Positions 42,377 to 51,526 are shown, counted from the first letter of the stretch. The stretch: 64,000 bases of DNA from Rhizobium sp. BK313 (GCF_014193655.1 NZ_JACHZQ010000014.1:1-64000); one strand, 5' to 3'. Notes: a model not told the origin generated them from the sequence alone. Made by a program: numbers and translations.

Positions 42377-42985
42377 TTATGGTTTGATACCGTTGAGATG
42401 GCTTTCGAGGAAATGCAGATTGTCCTGACCCCAATAGAGCTCGCCGTCATAAAGGAATGACGGAAAGCCGAAGACGCCGTTCTTGATGGCAAACTCACGG
42501 TCCGCCGTCCACTTGCCTTGCACATCCGCATCGCTCTCGCGCTTCGAGAGAGTATCGCCGTCGAAACCTGCGGCGCTAGCGATCGCCTTGCGTACCTCGG
42601 GATTGCCAATATCCTCGCCACGGCCCCAGAACGCTTCCTGCAGGACCTTCGTCAGGTCGAGCCACGGCTTGCCGTCGAGATAGGCGGCAATGACCATAAA
42701 GGCGGCAGGCGCCGGGTCAGCGAGCGGCGGGCGGTTTTCCAGAAGCAGCTTCTTGCCTCGAAAGCCGGCCCAGCGCTTGAGATCCCGCTGCCAATATTGG
42801 CGACGGGCCTCAGGCCGGTTGCGCGAGAAGATACCACCATTCTCTTCGACGACGGTGGTGAGATAGGGCCGGATTTCCGCGCCCGTCTTTTCGACGAGAT
42901 CCAGAAATGGCTCCAGCCCGATATACGACCAGGGCGAGCCGATGGAAAAAACGTAATCTATGATCTTGGTCACTGTCTGCCGCAT
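42377..42985 (-). CDS. DsbA-fold 2-hydroxychromene-2-carboxylate isomerase-like protein
   Basis: A 202-residue thioredoxin-fold protein. IIDYVFSIGSPWSYIGLEPF carries the serine that replaces the first cysteine of DsbA and binds glutathione in the isomerase group; the helical insert includes RNRPEARRQYWQRDLKRWA; GVFGFPSFLYDGELYWGQDN is the conserved C-terminal cis-proline and substrate segment. Such enzymes are glutathione-dependent isomerases in aromatic degradation, but many relatives are of unknown substrate. The start is not certain: ATG 42985 or ATG 42994, both with weak ribosome sites. It is divergent from an unusual SDR gene. Confidence 0.85.
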   Translation of the reverse strand: MRQTVTKIIDYVFSIGSPWSYIGLEPFLDLVEKTGAEIRPYLTTVVEENGGIFSRNRPEARRQYWQRDLKRWAGFRGKKLLLENRPPLADPAPAAFMVIAAYLDGKPWLDLTKVLQEAFWGRGEDIGNPEVRKAIASAAGFDGDTLSKRESDADVQGKWTADREFAIKNGVFGFPSFLYDGELYWGQDNLHFLESHLNGIKP

Positions 42986-43173
42986 CCCATGCATGATGAT
43001 GAAAACTCGCGGATTTTGATCAGCAAGGTGGCGAGTGCGCAAGCGCCAACCGGATGCCGTGGCGCAATTTCCATAACGATATCGTTACCCGGCTCCGGAA
43101 GACGCGGGCTATACTCCGCGATCGTCAGGACGTAGCTTCCGGCTCCGATTGTAATCTGTCTGGAGAATTTCCC

Positions 43174-43950
43174 ATGGACCTCGGTCTCGGCAATAAGGTC
43201 GTTCTGATTACCGGCGGCTCGAAGGGCATCGGTTATGCCTGCGCCCGCCTGTTCCTATCCGAGGGCGCGCGCGTCGGCATCTGCTCGCGAGCGCAAGCCA
43301 ACATCGACACCGCGCTCTCCCGGCTTCCCGGAGCCAGCGGCTATGCCGCCGACCTGACCTCCGACGGGCAGGCTTTGGAAGTCGTCGACAAGGTCGAGAA
43401 CGATGTCGGTCCGATCGATATTCTCGTCAACAGCGCGGGTGCCGCCATGCGTACGCCGGTGCAGGACCTGACCCCGTCCGCCTGGCGGGCGGCGATGGAG
43501 GCGAAGTATTTTTCCTATATCAACGTTCTTGATCCGGTCATCAAGCGCATGGCCGCGCGCGGTTCGGGCACGATCGTCAACATCATCGGCAATGGCGGCA
43601 AGGTCGCGTCTCCGACCCATCTTGCCGGCGGTGCCGCCAATGCCGCATTGATGCTCGCGAGCGTCGGTCTTGCCAATGCCTATGCCGGCCAGGGCGTCCG
43701 TGTTGTCGGCCTCAACCCCGGCCTCACCGAGACGGATCGCGTTGCCGAGGGCATAAAGGCCGAAGCCAAACTTGCCGGCGGAACCGAGGAAGATGCCCTG
43801 GCCACCGCCCTGCGCCGTATCCCAATCGGCCGCATGGCAACGCCGGAAGACGTCGCCAATGTCGTCGCCTTCCTCAGTTCGTCCAAGGCAAGCTATGTTA
43901 CCGGCGTCGTGATCAGCATGGATGGAGCGCAGGTCCCGACTGTGGTTTGA
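43174..43950 (+). CDS. Atypical SDR family protein lacking YxxxK
   Basis: A 258-residue Rossmann-fold protein. The cofactor motif ITGGSKGIGYACARLF (residues 12-27) and NSAGA (86-90) are normal, and the C-terminus FLSSSKASYVTGVVISMDGA is typical. The active site is not: where SDRs have NISS and then YxxxK, this protein has NIIGNGGK and THLAGGAANAAL, placing Gly 152 and Asn 156 at the tyrosine and lysine positions. It is probably a divergent subfamily with another reaction or a non-catalytic role. I chose ATG 43174; the upstream extension to 43054 has no similarity. It ends 23 bases before the convergent nadC stop. Confidence 0.88.
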   Translation: MDLGLGNKVVLITGGSKGIGYACARLFLSEGARVGICSRAQANIDTALSRLPGASGYAADLTSDGQALEVVDKVENDVGPIDILVNSAGAAMRTPVQDLTPSAWRAAMEAKYFSYINVLDPVIKRMAARGSGTIVNIIGNGGKVASPTHLAGGAANAALMLASVGLANAYAGQGVRVVGLNPGLTETDRVAEGIKAEAKLAGGTEEDALATALRRIPIGRMATPEDVANVVAFLSSSKASYVTGVVISMDGAQVPTVV

Positions 43951-43973
43951 GACGGCCGATATCGAGCCCCGCT

Positions 43974-44831
43974 TTACGCAGCCGCTTTCCAGTCGAGCCC
44001 GATATCGAGCGTCGGCGCACTGTGCGTCACCCAGCCAACGGATATCAGATCGACGCCGGAGGCAGCAATTGCCGTAGCAGTTGAAGGCGTAACGCGGCCC
44101 GAGGCCTCAGTGATTGCCCGCCCGGCAACGATGCTCACTGCCTCACGCAGTTGATCAGACGTCATGTTGTCAAGCAACACAGCGTCGACGCTCTCTTCCA
44201 TGGCTTCGCGAAGCTGATCAAGCGTATCCACTTCGACCTCGATCTTGACCATGTGGCCGACGCCGGCTTTGGCACGCCGGATAGCCTCCACGACGCCGCC
44301 TGCGATCGCGACATGATTGTCCTTGATCAGCACCGCATCGTAGAGCGCAAAACGATGGTTCATGCCGCCACCGGCCCGGACGGCATATTTCTCCAGCGCT
44401 CGTAGCCCCGGCGTTGTCTTGCGGGTGCAGACGATCGACGCCTTCGTGTCGCTGATCGCCTCGACGATACCGGCCGTCACCGTCGCGATACCGGAGAGGT
44501 GACCGAGGAAATTCAACGCAGTCCGCTCGGCCGTCAACAGACCGCGGGACGGGCCTTCGATCATTGCGATCACATCGCCAGCAGCTACCTTCGCGCCGTC
44601 GAGACGATGACGGGTCATGACAATCTGAGGATCGACCAGCTGGAAAGCGAGTTCCGAAGCATCGAGCCCGGCAATCACGCCCGGCTGGCGGGCCACCATG
44701 GCAACGGTGGAGCGATGATCCGCCGGGATGACGGCGGCAGACGTGACATCGCCGGCAAGGCCGAGATCTTCCAGCAGAGCATTGCGCACCAGCGGCTCGA
44801 TGACGAGGCGCGGAAGGGGAACAACGGTCAT
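43974..44831 (-). CDS. nadC: Nicotinate-nucleotide pyrophosphorylase (carboxylating)
   Basis: A 285-residue quinolinate phosphoribosyltransferase, which makes nicotinate mononucleotide from quinolinate and PRPP, the third step of de novo NAD synthesis. LLEDLGLAGDVTSAAVIPAD, ERTALNFLGHLSGIAT, CTRKTTPGLRALEKYAVRAG and GGMNHRFALYDAVLIKDNH are all family hallmarks and include the arginine and lysine residues that bind the substrates. ATG 44831 lies one base after the nadB stop; an extension to 44888 inside nadB is unlikely. Last gene of the nadABC operon. Confidence 0.95.
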   Translation of the reverse strand: MTVVPLPRLVIEPLVRNALLEDLGLAGDVTSAAVIPADHRSTVAMVARQPGVIAGLDASELAFQLVDPQIVMTRHRLDGAKVAAGDVIAMIEGPSRGLLTAERTALNFLGHLSGIATVTAGIVEAISDTKASIVCTRKTTPGLRALEKYAVRAGGGMNHRFALYDAVLIKDNHVAIAGGVVEAIRRAKAGVGHMVKIEVEVDTLDQLREAMEESVDAVLLDNMTSDQLREAVSIVAGRAITEASGRVTPSTATAIAASGVDLISVGWVTHSAPTLDIGLDWKAAA

Positions 44832-44832
44832 A

Positions 44833-46374
44833 TCAGGCGCTCCTAGCGAAGGAATAGGGAATGGTGGATCGGGCGATGTCCAATGCATCGAACAGACGCA
44901 TTGTCCGGCGCTTGGCCTGTGACAGCTTCAGCGGGAAATCCGTGCGGGCGTGGGCACCACGTGATTCCGTCCGCAGGTTGGCGAAGACGGCGATGAGCAG
45001 CGCCACGATAGCGGGATCGGCGGCCGGACCTTCGCTTTCGGCCAGCGGCAGAAGCGCAGCGATCGCCCCATGAATGGCACCGGCATTGCGAAGCACGCCG
45101 AGATGACGCGAGACGATCGGCCGGACAAACGAAGCATCCGGGGCTGCCAAGCGTGCATGTTCGGACGGCACGTTCGCAGGGCTCGCAGCACCACTGCCAA
45201 TGTCCCGTGCTGCGCGCATCCCCATGACCGCGGCCTCCAGCAACGAGTTGCTGGCCAGCCGATTGGCTCCATGCAGAGCGGTGGACGCCGCCTCCCCGGC
45301 AACCCAGAGGCCGGAGACGGAGCTGCGGCCGTTCGCATCCGTCGCCACCCCGCCCATGTGATAGTGAACGGCGGGACGCACTGGGATGAGTTCGCTTGAC
45401 GGATCAATGCCGGCCTCCCGGCAGAGCGCATCGATCACGGGGAACCGGGTGGAAAAGCGCCTGTCGAGTGCTTGGCGAGCATCGAGAAAGACACGACCGC
45501 CGCGGGCGATTTCCGCGCTGATCGCCCGTGCGACGACATCGCGCGGGGCCAGTTCGGCGCCGGGAATCAGCGTCATGAAACGCTCGCCTTTCTCATTGAC
45601 GAGTAAGGCGCCCTCGCCGCGCACGGCTTCGCTGACCAGCGCCAGCGGCCGGCGGCGGGAATCGAGAGCCGTCGGATGAAACTGCACGAATTCCATATCA
45701 GCCAGAAGCGCTCCTGCCCTCGCGGCAAGCGCGATCCCCTGACCGAAATTGCCGATGGGATTGGTCGTCGCATCGAAGAGACCGCCAATGCCGCCGGTCG
45801 CAAGCAGGACGCGGGAGGTGGGCAGAACGGCCATTCCCTTCGGTGTCGCGCATAGGAGGCCGCTGATCCGCTCGCCATCCAGGAGCAACCGCCGCGCCTC
45901 ATGTCCTTCAAGCACTGTAATGGACGGCGTGTTTGCTACTGCCTGCACCAGCGCACGGACGATCGCCGCGCCGGAGCCGTCGCCTTCGGCATGAACGATG
46001 CGGCGGCGTGAGTGGGCGGCCTCGAGGCCGAGCGACAAGGCACCCGCGCCATTTCGGTCGAAGCGCACGCCGGCCTGCTCCAGAGCGGCAATTGCCGCAG
46101 GCGCATCGGCAATGATGCTGGCGGCCACCACCGGATCGCAGAGCCCATCGCCGGCGGCAAGCGTGTCGGCGAGATGCAGCTCGGCACTATCGTCCGCTCC
46201 GATGCTGGCGGCGATGCCGCCTTGAGCCCAGGCGCTCGATGTCTCAGCGCCGAGTGCCGCGCGAGTGAGAATGACGGCCGGTTGCGGCGCGAGCGTCAGT
46301 GCCGCCATCAGCCCGGCGAGACCGCTGCCGACGATGACGACACGGCCGGCAAGATCGTTAAGAACCTCGGTCAT
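44833..46374 (-). CDS. nadB: L-aspartate oxidase
   Basis: A 513-residue flavoprotein that oxidises L-aspartate to iminoaspartate for quinolinate synthesis. VVIVGSGLAGLMAALTLAP is the FAD motif. SSAWAQGGIAASIGADDSAE, EAAHSRRRIVHAEGDGSGAAI, FVQFHPTAL and HYHMGGVATDANGRSSVSGL include the histidine and arginine residues of the active site; GANRLASNSLLEAAVMG completes the fold. It overlaps nadA by four bases (ATGA) and precedes nadC. Confidence 0.95.
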   Translation of the reverse strand: MTEVLNDLAGRVVIVGSGLAGLMAALTLAPQPAVILTRAALGAETSSAWAQGGIAASIGADDSAELHLADTLAAGDGLCDPVVAASIIADAPAAIAALEQAGVRFDRNGAGALSLGLEAAHSRRRIVHAEGDGSGAAIVRALVQAVANTPSITVLEGHEARRLLLDGERISGLLCATPKGMAVLPTSRVLLATGGIGGLFDATTNPIGNFGQGIALAARAGALLADMEFVQFHPTALDSRRRPLALVSEAVRGEGALLVNEKGERFMTLIPGAELAPRDVVARAISAEIARGGRVFLDARQALDRRFSTRFPVIDALCREAGIDPSSELIPVRPAVHYHMGGVATDANGRSSVSGLWVAGEAASTALHGANRLASNSLLEAAVMGMRAARDIGSGAASPANVPSEHARLAAPDASFVRPIVSRHLGVLRNAGAIHGAIAALLPLAESEGPAADPAIVALLIAVFANLRTESRGAHARTDFPLKLSQAKRRTMRLFDALDIARSTIPYSFARSA

Positions 46375-47342
46375 ATCGCCAGCATCCTTTCCACGGCGCG
46401 ACGCGCCGCAACGGCAATTGCCGGATCCACGGTCACTTCGTGCTTATTTTCCTCGAGTGCCTTGCGGATATTGCCGAGCGTGATCCGCTTCATGTGCGGG
46501 CAGAGATTGCAGGGCCGGACGAACTCGACATCAGGATGATGGACGGCGACGTTGTCGCTCATTGAACATTCGGTCAGAAGTACGACCCGCGCCGGGCGCT
46601 TCTTGCCGACATAGTCCGACATGACGGCGGTGGAGCCAGCGAAATCCGCTTGCCTGACGACGTCAGGCGGGCACTCCGGATGAGCAAGCACCGTTATGCC
46701 GGGATAATTTTCGCGAAGCTGGCGTACATCGTCCGCGGTGAAAAGCTCATGCACCTCGCAATGCCCATGCCAGGCGATGATCTCGACATTGGTCTCGCGC
46801 GCCACGTTCTGCGCCAGATATTCGTCGGGGATCATCAGCACCTTGGGGACGCCGAGCGATTCCACCACCTGCTTGGCATTGCCCGATGTGCAGCAGATAT
46901 CGGATGCCGCCTTCACCGCAGCAGAAGTGTTGACATAGGTGACAATGGGAACACCGGGATGGGCCTGGCGCAACAATGCAATATCTTCCGGCGTGATCGA
47001 TTCCGCGAGCGAACAACCGGCAGCCATGTCGGGGATCAGGACGGTCTTTGCCGGATTGAGCAGCTTGGCAGTCTCGGCCATGAAATGCACGCCGGCCAGC
47101 ACGATGATGTCGGCGTCCACGTCGATCGCCTTGCGGGCAAGCGCCAAGCTATCGCCGACGATATCGGCGACGCCGTGGAAGATCTCCGGCGTCTGATAGT
47201 TATGCGCGAGGATGACTGCGTTGCGGCGGCGTTTCAGTTCGAGGATCGCCTCGACATCATCCTCAAACATCATCCATTCGGCTTTGGGGATAACGCGGCT
47301 GACTCGATCATAGAGGGAGGATGCGGATACGGGGTAGTTCAT
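46371..47342 (-). CDS. nadA: Quinolinate synthase
   Basis: A 323-residue [4Fe-4S] enzyme that condenses iminoaspartate with dihydroxyacetone phosphate. Three conserved cysteines lie in DMAAGCSLAESI, HPECPPDVV and PCNLCPHMKRI; AHNYQTPEIFHGVADIVGDS, VHFMAETAKLLNP and ATDKG-region equivalents complete the three-domain fold. ATG 47342 follows AAGGAGCCGGTC. It opens the nadABC operon, and two copies of a 17-bp dyad lie directly in front of it. Confidence 0.95.
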   Translation of the reverse strand: MNYPVSASSLYDRVSRVIPKAEWMMFEDDVEAILELKRRRNAVILAHNYQTPEIFHGVADIVGDSLALARKAIDVDADIIVLAGVHFMAETAKLLNPAKTVLIPDMAAGCSLAESITPEDIALLRQAHPGVPIVTYVNTSAAVKAASDICCTSGNAKQVVESLGVPKVLMIPDEYLAQNVARETNVEIIAWHGHCEVHELFTADDVRQLRENYPGITVLAHPECPPDVVRQADFAGSTAVMSDYVGKKRPARVVLLTECSMSDNVAVHHPDVEFVRPCNLCPHMKRITLGNIRKALEENKHEVTVDPAIAVAARRAVERMLAI

Positions 47343-47357
47343 GACCGGCTCCTTATT

Positions 47358-47374
47358 ATACTCACTTTGAGCAT
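47358..47374. promoter_or_regulatory. Predicted NadQ operator, copy proximal to nadA
   Basis: ATACTCACTTTGAGCAT is a near-perfect dyad (ATACTCA/TGAGCAT around CTT). It ends 16 bases before the nadA ATG on the coding side. Read on the minus strand it is ATGCTCA-AAG-TGAGTAT, closely matching the second copy. Confidence 0.65.
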
Positions 47375-47391
47375 ATTATGCGCAGATAGAT

Positions 47392-47408
47392 ATTCTCGTT
47401 ATGAGCAT
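47392..47408. promoter_or_regulatory. Predicted NadQ operator, distal copy
   Basis: ATTCTCGTTATGAGCAT, on the minus strand ATGCTCA-TAA-CGAGAAT, matches the proximal copy at 13 of 17 positions and in the same orientation. Centres are 34 bases apart, about three helical turns, allowing a repressor to occupy both on one face. It lies 3 bases after the nadQ stop codon. Confidence 0.62.
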
Positions 47409-47411
47409 ATG

Positions 47412-48314
47412 TCAATTGCGGGAGAGCGGTAATTTCGTTCCGGCGAGTTCACGTTCTTCGAGGACGGCGCGACGGAAACGAAAGAGCTTGGCTGGGCGCC
47501 CCCCCGTCTCGCTTTCAGTCGCACCGGTTTCCTCCACCAGCTCCTGCTGCTCGATCAGCCGGCGGAAGTTCTGCTTGTGCAGCGTCAGGCCCGCCAGGGC
47601 CTCGACGGTGCGCTGCAACTGAAGGAGCGTAAAACTTTCCGGCATCAGTTCGAAAACCACAGGCCGATATTTGATCTTCGCACGCAGCCGCGCCATGCCG
47701 GTCGCAAGAATGCGGCGGTGATCGGCAAACATCGGTCGGCCGGAATTGATCTGCTGCGAGCAACCCGCCTCCAAGACAAGCCCAGCCTCATAAAGAAGCT
47801 CATAGCGCTGCAGCACGAGATCTTCGTTCCAGGCGGTATCGTTCAAACCAAAGGCAAAGTCGGCGCGGCGCCGACGTTGATCGCGCCGGGCCGGATCGTT
47901 GGCGACCCAGCTATCCAACCGCCCGATAATATCGTCCAGGACAGATGGCCGGCCGCGACGATGGTCCTCCCAGGGGAGATATTCGTACCAACCATGCCAG
48001 CCCGGTCGGCCAGCGCCGGGGGCTGCCTGCTCGCGCACCAGCCCGAGATAGCTGATTGAGATCGTTCGACCGCCGAGAATCTCGTTATTCCGGTCGCGGT
48101 CGGCAAATGTATAAAGCTGCTCGAGATATCCGACCGGATGCGCCGTCTGTTCCCGCACCCATTCGCGAAGACCGCTCTGCAAGGTACGGTGCCCGAGTTC
48201 GAACGGTCCCGATGGCAATGCATCGCCGGACCGCACCGTCATCACCCTGGGATCGTTACCGGTAACGGCCGTCAGAACCGCGATCAATTCGGCGTGCGCA
48301 AGTCCGATGGTCAA
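47412..48314 (-). CDS. nadQ: NadQ-type NAD biosynthesis repressor (NUDIX-related)
   Basis: A 300-residue protein of the NUDIX-like regulator group encoded beside nadABC in rhizobia. The N-terminal two fifths form a NUDIX-like domain (LPSGPFELGHRTLQSGLREW, then AHPVGYLEQLYTFADRDR) without a clear catalytic NUDIX box. The C-terminal part has a winged-helix pattern (LLQLQRTVEALAGLTLHKQN, RRLIEQQELVEET). The start is TTG 48314, six bases after AGGGA; no ATG is available nearby. It likely senses a NAD precursor or derivative and represses nadA through the two dyads just after its stop. Confidence 0.85.
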   Translation of the reverse strand: MTIGLAHAELIAVLTAVTGNDPRVMTVRSGDALPSGPFELGHRTLQSGLREWVREQTAHPVGYLEQLYTFADRDRNNEILGGRTISISYLGLVREQAAPGAGRPGWHGWYEYLPWEDHRRGRPSVLDDIIGRLDSWVANDPARRDQRRRRADFAFGLNDTAWNEDLVLQRYELLYEAGLVLEAGCSQQINSGRPMFADHRRILATGMARLRAKIKYRPVVFELMPESFTLLQLQRTVEALAGLTLHKQNFRRLIEQQELVEETGATESETGGRPAKLFRFRRAVLEERELAGTKLPLSRN

Positions 48315-48485
48315 GGAGATTCCCTATCTTATTTGGAGCTTAACTTTTCTCGCACGAAGCGTCGCCGAAGCCAATGCAGCTGTTCGGCCACTCAACATTT
48401 CACGACATCGCAAACGCTTCAAAACACCGCTCATACCCGAACTCGTGTCCATCAAAACACATTGTAAGCGTGCTATTGATATATT

Positions 48486-48504
48486 GATGCATTAGTGCTT
48501 TAGT
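48486..48504. promoter_or_regulatory. Shared element upstream of the MFS gene (predicted GntR operator)
   Basis: GATGCATTAGTGCTTTAGT matches GATACATTAGTGCTTTAGT at 51527-51545 in 18 of 19 bases. It ends 45 bases before the MFS start. The flanks continue as TTAGTGC and GTGCAC, giving a partial dyad. An identical 19-base element in the two promoters that flank one GntR-regulated locus is strong evidence of a common operator. Confidence 0.65.
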
Positions 48505-48548
48505 GCACGAATAATGAATGCCGGCCGTGCCGGATCTGGGAGGATATT

Positions 48549-49909
48549 ATGAGCAATACTGGACTGCAGGAGCAGGCAAGCTCCGCCATGATGCGAAGGG
48601 TGGCAATCGCCTCCTGCATCGGCACCACTGTCGAGTGGTACGATTTCTTCATCTACGCCACCGCCTCGGCACTGGTTTTCAACAAGCTGTTTTTTCCGAG
48701 CTTCGATCCGCTCGTCGGCTCGCTTGTCGCGCTCGGCACCTATGCTGCGGGCTTTTCGTGCGCCCGATCGGTGGCCTGTTGTTCGGTTATCTCGGCGATC
48801 GATACGGTCGCAAGAGTGCGCTGGTCACCACGCTTTTGATCGTCGGCGTCGCTACATTCGTCATCGGTTTGATGCCGACCTACGAGAGCATCGGCATCGC
48901 CGCTCCATTGATCCTGCTGTTCATCCGCATGCTTCATGGCTTTGGCATCGGCGGCGAACAGGGCAACGCGATTCTCATCATGTGCGAGCACGCGCCTGCC
49001 AGGCGGCGTGGCTATTTCGGCTCTTGGGTGCAGACGGGTGCGCCTGCCGGCTTCATCCTGCCGCTTGGTATCTTCGCCGTGTTGACGACCACCCTGTCGG
49101 ACGAGGCCTTCCTGAGCTGGGGCTGGCGTATTCCCTTCCTCCTCAGCCTCGTACTGGTCGCCGTCGGCATGTATATCCGTCTGCAACTGACGGAATCGCC
49201 GCTGTTCCTGGAAATGCGCAAGCGCCGCGCGGAGGACCCGCATCCGCTAGTCGAGATCGTCAGGAAATATCCGCGTTATCTCGCCCTCGGCTGCGGCACC
49301 AAATTTGCCGAAAGCGTCGCCTTCACCAGCTTTGCCGTGCTGATTACCGCCTATGCGACGAGTCGCGGCGTGTCGCGGCCGGTGATGACGACGGCATCGC
49401 TCGTGGCAATCGTGCTGGAATTGATCAGCATGCCGTTTTGGGGCGCCCTTTCCGATCGCATCGGCCGCAAGCCCGTCTATACGCTGGGCGCGGCAACCGT
49501 GCTTCTGGCAAGCTTTCCTACCTTTGCCCTGGTCTACTATCGCGTCGACAGCTACATCTGGGTGGGCCTAACGGCGGCGCTGGCGATCGGTCATAGCGCA
49601 ATGTACGGGCCACAGGCAGCCTATTTTGCCGAGTTCTTCCCGACACACATCCGCGCAAGCGGCGTCTCCTTCATCCAGCAGATCGGCGCGCTGATCGGGT
49701 CCGTCGGGACGCTTGCCGCCGGTTGGCTGCTGGCGCTTTTGAATGGTGCCCCCTGGGCGCTCGCCGGCTTCATCGCTCTCGGCTGTATTATTACTATCGC
49801 CTGCACGGCGGCGTTGCCGGAAACGGCACCGCGCCTCGGACGATGGAAGGACTTGGTCGACGGTTTGACGCCGGGCGATCATTTAGAAGCTCGCGGTCAG
49901 CGCGCATAA
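48549..49909 (+). pseudogene. MFS transporter (metabolite:H+ symporter type) with a one-base frameshift
   Basis: The first 69 codons read as the start of a ShiA/proline-betaine-like symporter (ASCIGTTVEWYDFFIYATAS, LVALGTYAAGF). In the four-T run at 48753-48756 the frame breaks; the other frame continues immediately with FVRPIGGLLFGYLGDRYGRK, the family's loop 2-3 signature, and stays open to the stop at 49909, with EQGNAILIMCEHAPARRRGY and FGALSDRIGRKPVY-like motifs (SMPFWGALSDRIGRKPVY). One extra T would restore a normal 453-residue, 12-segment protein. Either a real inactivating deletion or a sequencing error. Next to a lactonase and dehydratase, it would import a sugar acid or related acid. 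Confidence 0.8.
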
Positions 49910-49921
49910 ATAAGAGGCAAG

Positions 49922-50755
49922 ATGATATCAGCATTCGAAGTATTCTCCGACCGTTGGGGGTTTCTCGGCGAAAGCCCGGTCTGGTCGGAGGACGGCAGTT
50001 GCCTCTGGTGGGTCGATACCGAAGGCTGCCGGCTGCTGCGGACGGACGCGGCATCAGGCAGAACCGAGGTCTGGGACGCACCGGAGGCTGTCGGCTGCAT
50101 CGCTCAGCGACCGGATGGGATGCTGCTGGCAGGCCTCGCCAGCGGCATTTTTCTCTTCGATCCGGCAAATGGTCGTTTCGATCCGGCCTGCTCGCCAGAA
50201 AGCCGCAGGGATGTTCGCTTCAACGACAGCGCCCTCGATCCGGCGGGCCGCTTCTGGGCAAGCACCATCCACCTGGAGCTCACCGAACCCGCGGGAGCCG
50301 TTTTCTGCATCGAAGCCGATCTTACACACCGCCGTCTTTTCGATGGCCTGTGGACGCCGAACGGACTCGCCTTCGATCCGGTTCGTAGCCGCATGTATTT
50401 CTCGGATTCTCATCCCACCGTGCAAACCATCTGGGTTTGCGACTATGACGTCGTCACAGGAATGCCAAGCAATCGCCGCGTCTTTGCGACGACGCATGAT
50501 TTCGCCGGCCGGCCGGACGGCGCGTTCATCGATGAGGATGGCATCTACTGGATCGCCGGCGTTGGTGGATCACAGCTTCTCCGCTTCGCGCCGTCAGGCG
50601 AAGCGCTGGAACCGATCCCTTTTCCGGTGACGCATCCAACCAAGATCGTCATGGACAGAGCCAATCCGCGCTCCGTTTTCGTGACGACCAGACGGACCGT
50701 CCCCGAAGAGGAAACGCACGCCTCGGGGCATGTGCTGCGCGCGACGTTGTCGTGA
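49922..50755 (+). CDS. SMP-30/gluconolactonase family protein
   Basis: A 277-residue six-bladed beta-propeller lactonase. LGESPVWSEDGSCLWWVDTE holds the metal-binding glutamate, FNDSALDPAGRFWASTI the asparagine and aspartate ligands, TPNGLAFDPVRSRMYFSDS the next asparagine, and RPDGAFIDEDGIYWIA the final aspartate. It would open a sugar lactone to the acid, feeding the dehydratase at 51878. It lies 12 bases after the MFS gene with AAGAGGCAAG upstream and converges with the GntR gene. Confidence 0.9.
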   Translation: MISAFEVFSDRWGFLGESPVWSEDGSCLWWVDTEGCRLLRTDAASGRTEVWDAPEAVGCIAQRPDGMLLAGLASGIFLFDPANGRFDPACSPESRRDVRFNDSALDPAGRFWASTIHLELTEPAGAVFCIEADLTHRRLFDGLWTPNGLAFDPVRSRMYFSDSHPTVQTIWVCDYDVVTGMPSNRRVFATTHDFAGRPDGAFIDEDGIYWIAGVGGSQLLRFAPSGEALEPIPFPVTHPTKIVMDRANPRSVFVTTRRTVPEEETHASGHVLRATLS

Positions 50756-50773
50756 TCGCAATCGGTAGGCTGC

Positions 50774-51466
50774 CTATCGGCTGACGTAATCCGGATATTT
50801 CTCGCAGATGAGATCGATGATCGACAGCGTGCCGGAAAGATGCTTTCGAAGCGCTGCCACCGCCTGTTCCACGTCCCCTGACTGGACAGCATCGACGATG
50901 GCATGGTGATCGGTAATGACCTGCTGCTGTTTGCCCGGCATCGGCAGGTTCAGCATGCGAAGCCGATCGAGATGGACGCTCTGGCGCCGGACGGTCGCCC
51001 AGAGTCCCAGGATGCCGACCCTTTCGAAGAGAATACGGTGAAAATCCTTGTCGAGGCCATCGAATAGATCGTAGGTCTCCGGCGAAATGACATGCTCTTG
51101 CCGCACCAGAACATGCCGAAGTGCCGCTGCCGTTTCCTCGGGGAATTCGGTCGTCAGCCGCCGGATGGCCTCCAGTTCGATCGATAAACGCAGGAAATGC
51201 GCCTCGATGGCGTTGCCGATGTCGATTCTCGCGACGACGGTCGCATATTGCGGGTAGACCTCGACGAGCCCCTCCTCCTCCAGCCTGATCAAGGCGTCGC
51301 GAACCGGCGTCTGGCTGACGTTGAATTCGCTCTGAAGCGAGATGCGCGACAGGACGGTGGTCGGCGGCAAACTCATTGAAAGAATACGCGATCGCAGGAT
51401 TTCCAGGATCTGCGGCGCGACCTGGCGGGAGCGGTCCAAGGCAAATTCTTTCGGGTTTACTTTCAC
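50774..51466 (-). CDS. GntR family regulator (FCD/FadR subfamily)
   Basis: A 230-residue regulator with an N-terminal winged helix (LPPTTVLSRISLQSEFNVSQ, PVRDALIRLEEEGLVEVYPQ) and an all-helical FCD ligand domain (LSIELEAIRRLTTEFP, LDKDFHRILFERVG, MITDHHAIV-like QQVITDHHAIVDAVQSGD) whose histidines and aspartate bind a metal and an organic acid. The start is GTG 51466 with GGAAGG seven bases upstream. It lies inside the sugar-acid locus and divergent from the dehydratase side; the 19-bp element at 51527-51545 stands 61 bases upstream. Such regulators are released by a sugar acid. Confidence 0.9.
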   Translation of the reverse strand: MKVNPKEFALDRSRQVAPQILEILRSRILSMSLPPTTVLSRISLQSEFNVSQTPVRDALIRLEEEGLVEVYPQYATVVARIDIGNAIEAHFLRLSIELEAIRRLTTEFPEETAAALRHVLVRQEHVISPETYDLFDGLDKDFHRILFERVGILGLWATVRRQSVHLDRLRMLNLPMPGKQQQVITDHHAIVDAVQSGDVEQAVAALRKHLSGTLSIIDLICEKYPDYVSR

Positions 51467-51526
51467 TGGCTACCTTCCTCATCGAGAGCGTCAGCCCATA
51501 AAGCACAATTTAGGGCTTGATGCACT

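Noticed and set aside
48745..48765. Programmed ribosomal frameshifting in the MFS gene
   Set aside because: The site is only a four-T run without a classic slippery heptamer or a clear downstream structure, and symporters of this family are not known to use frameshifting. A one-base loss or read error is simpler.
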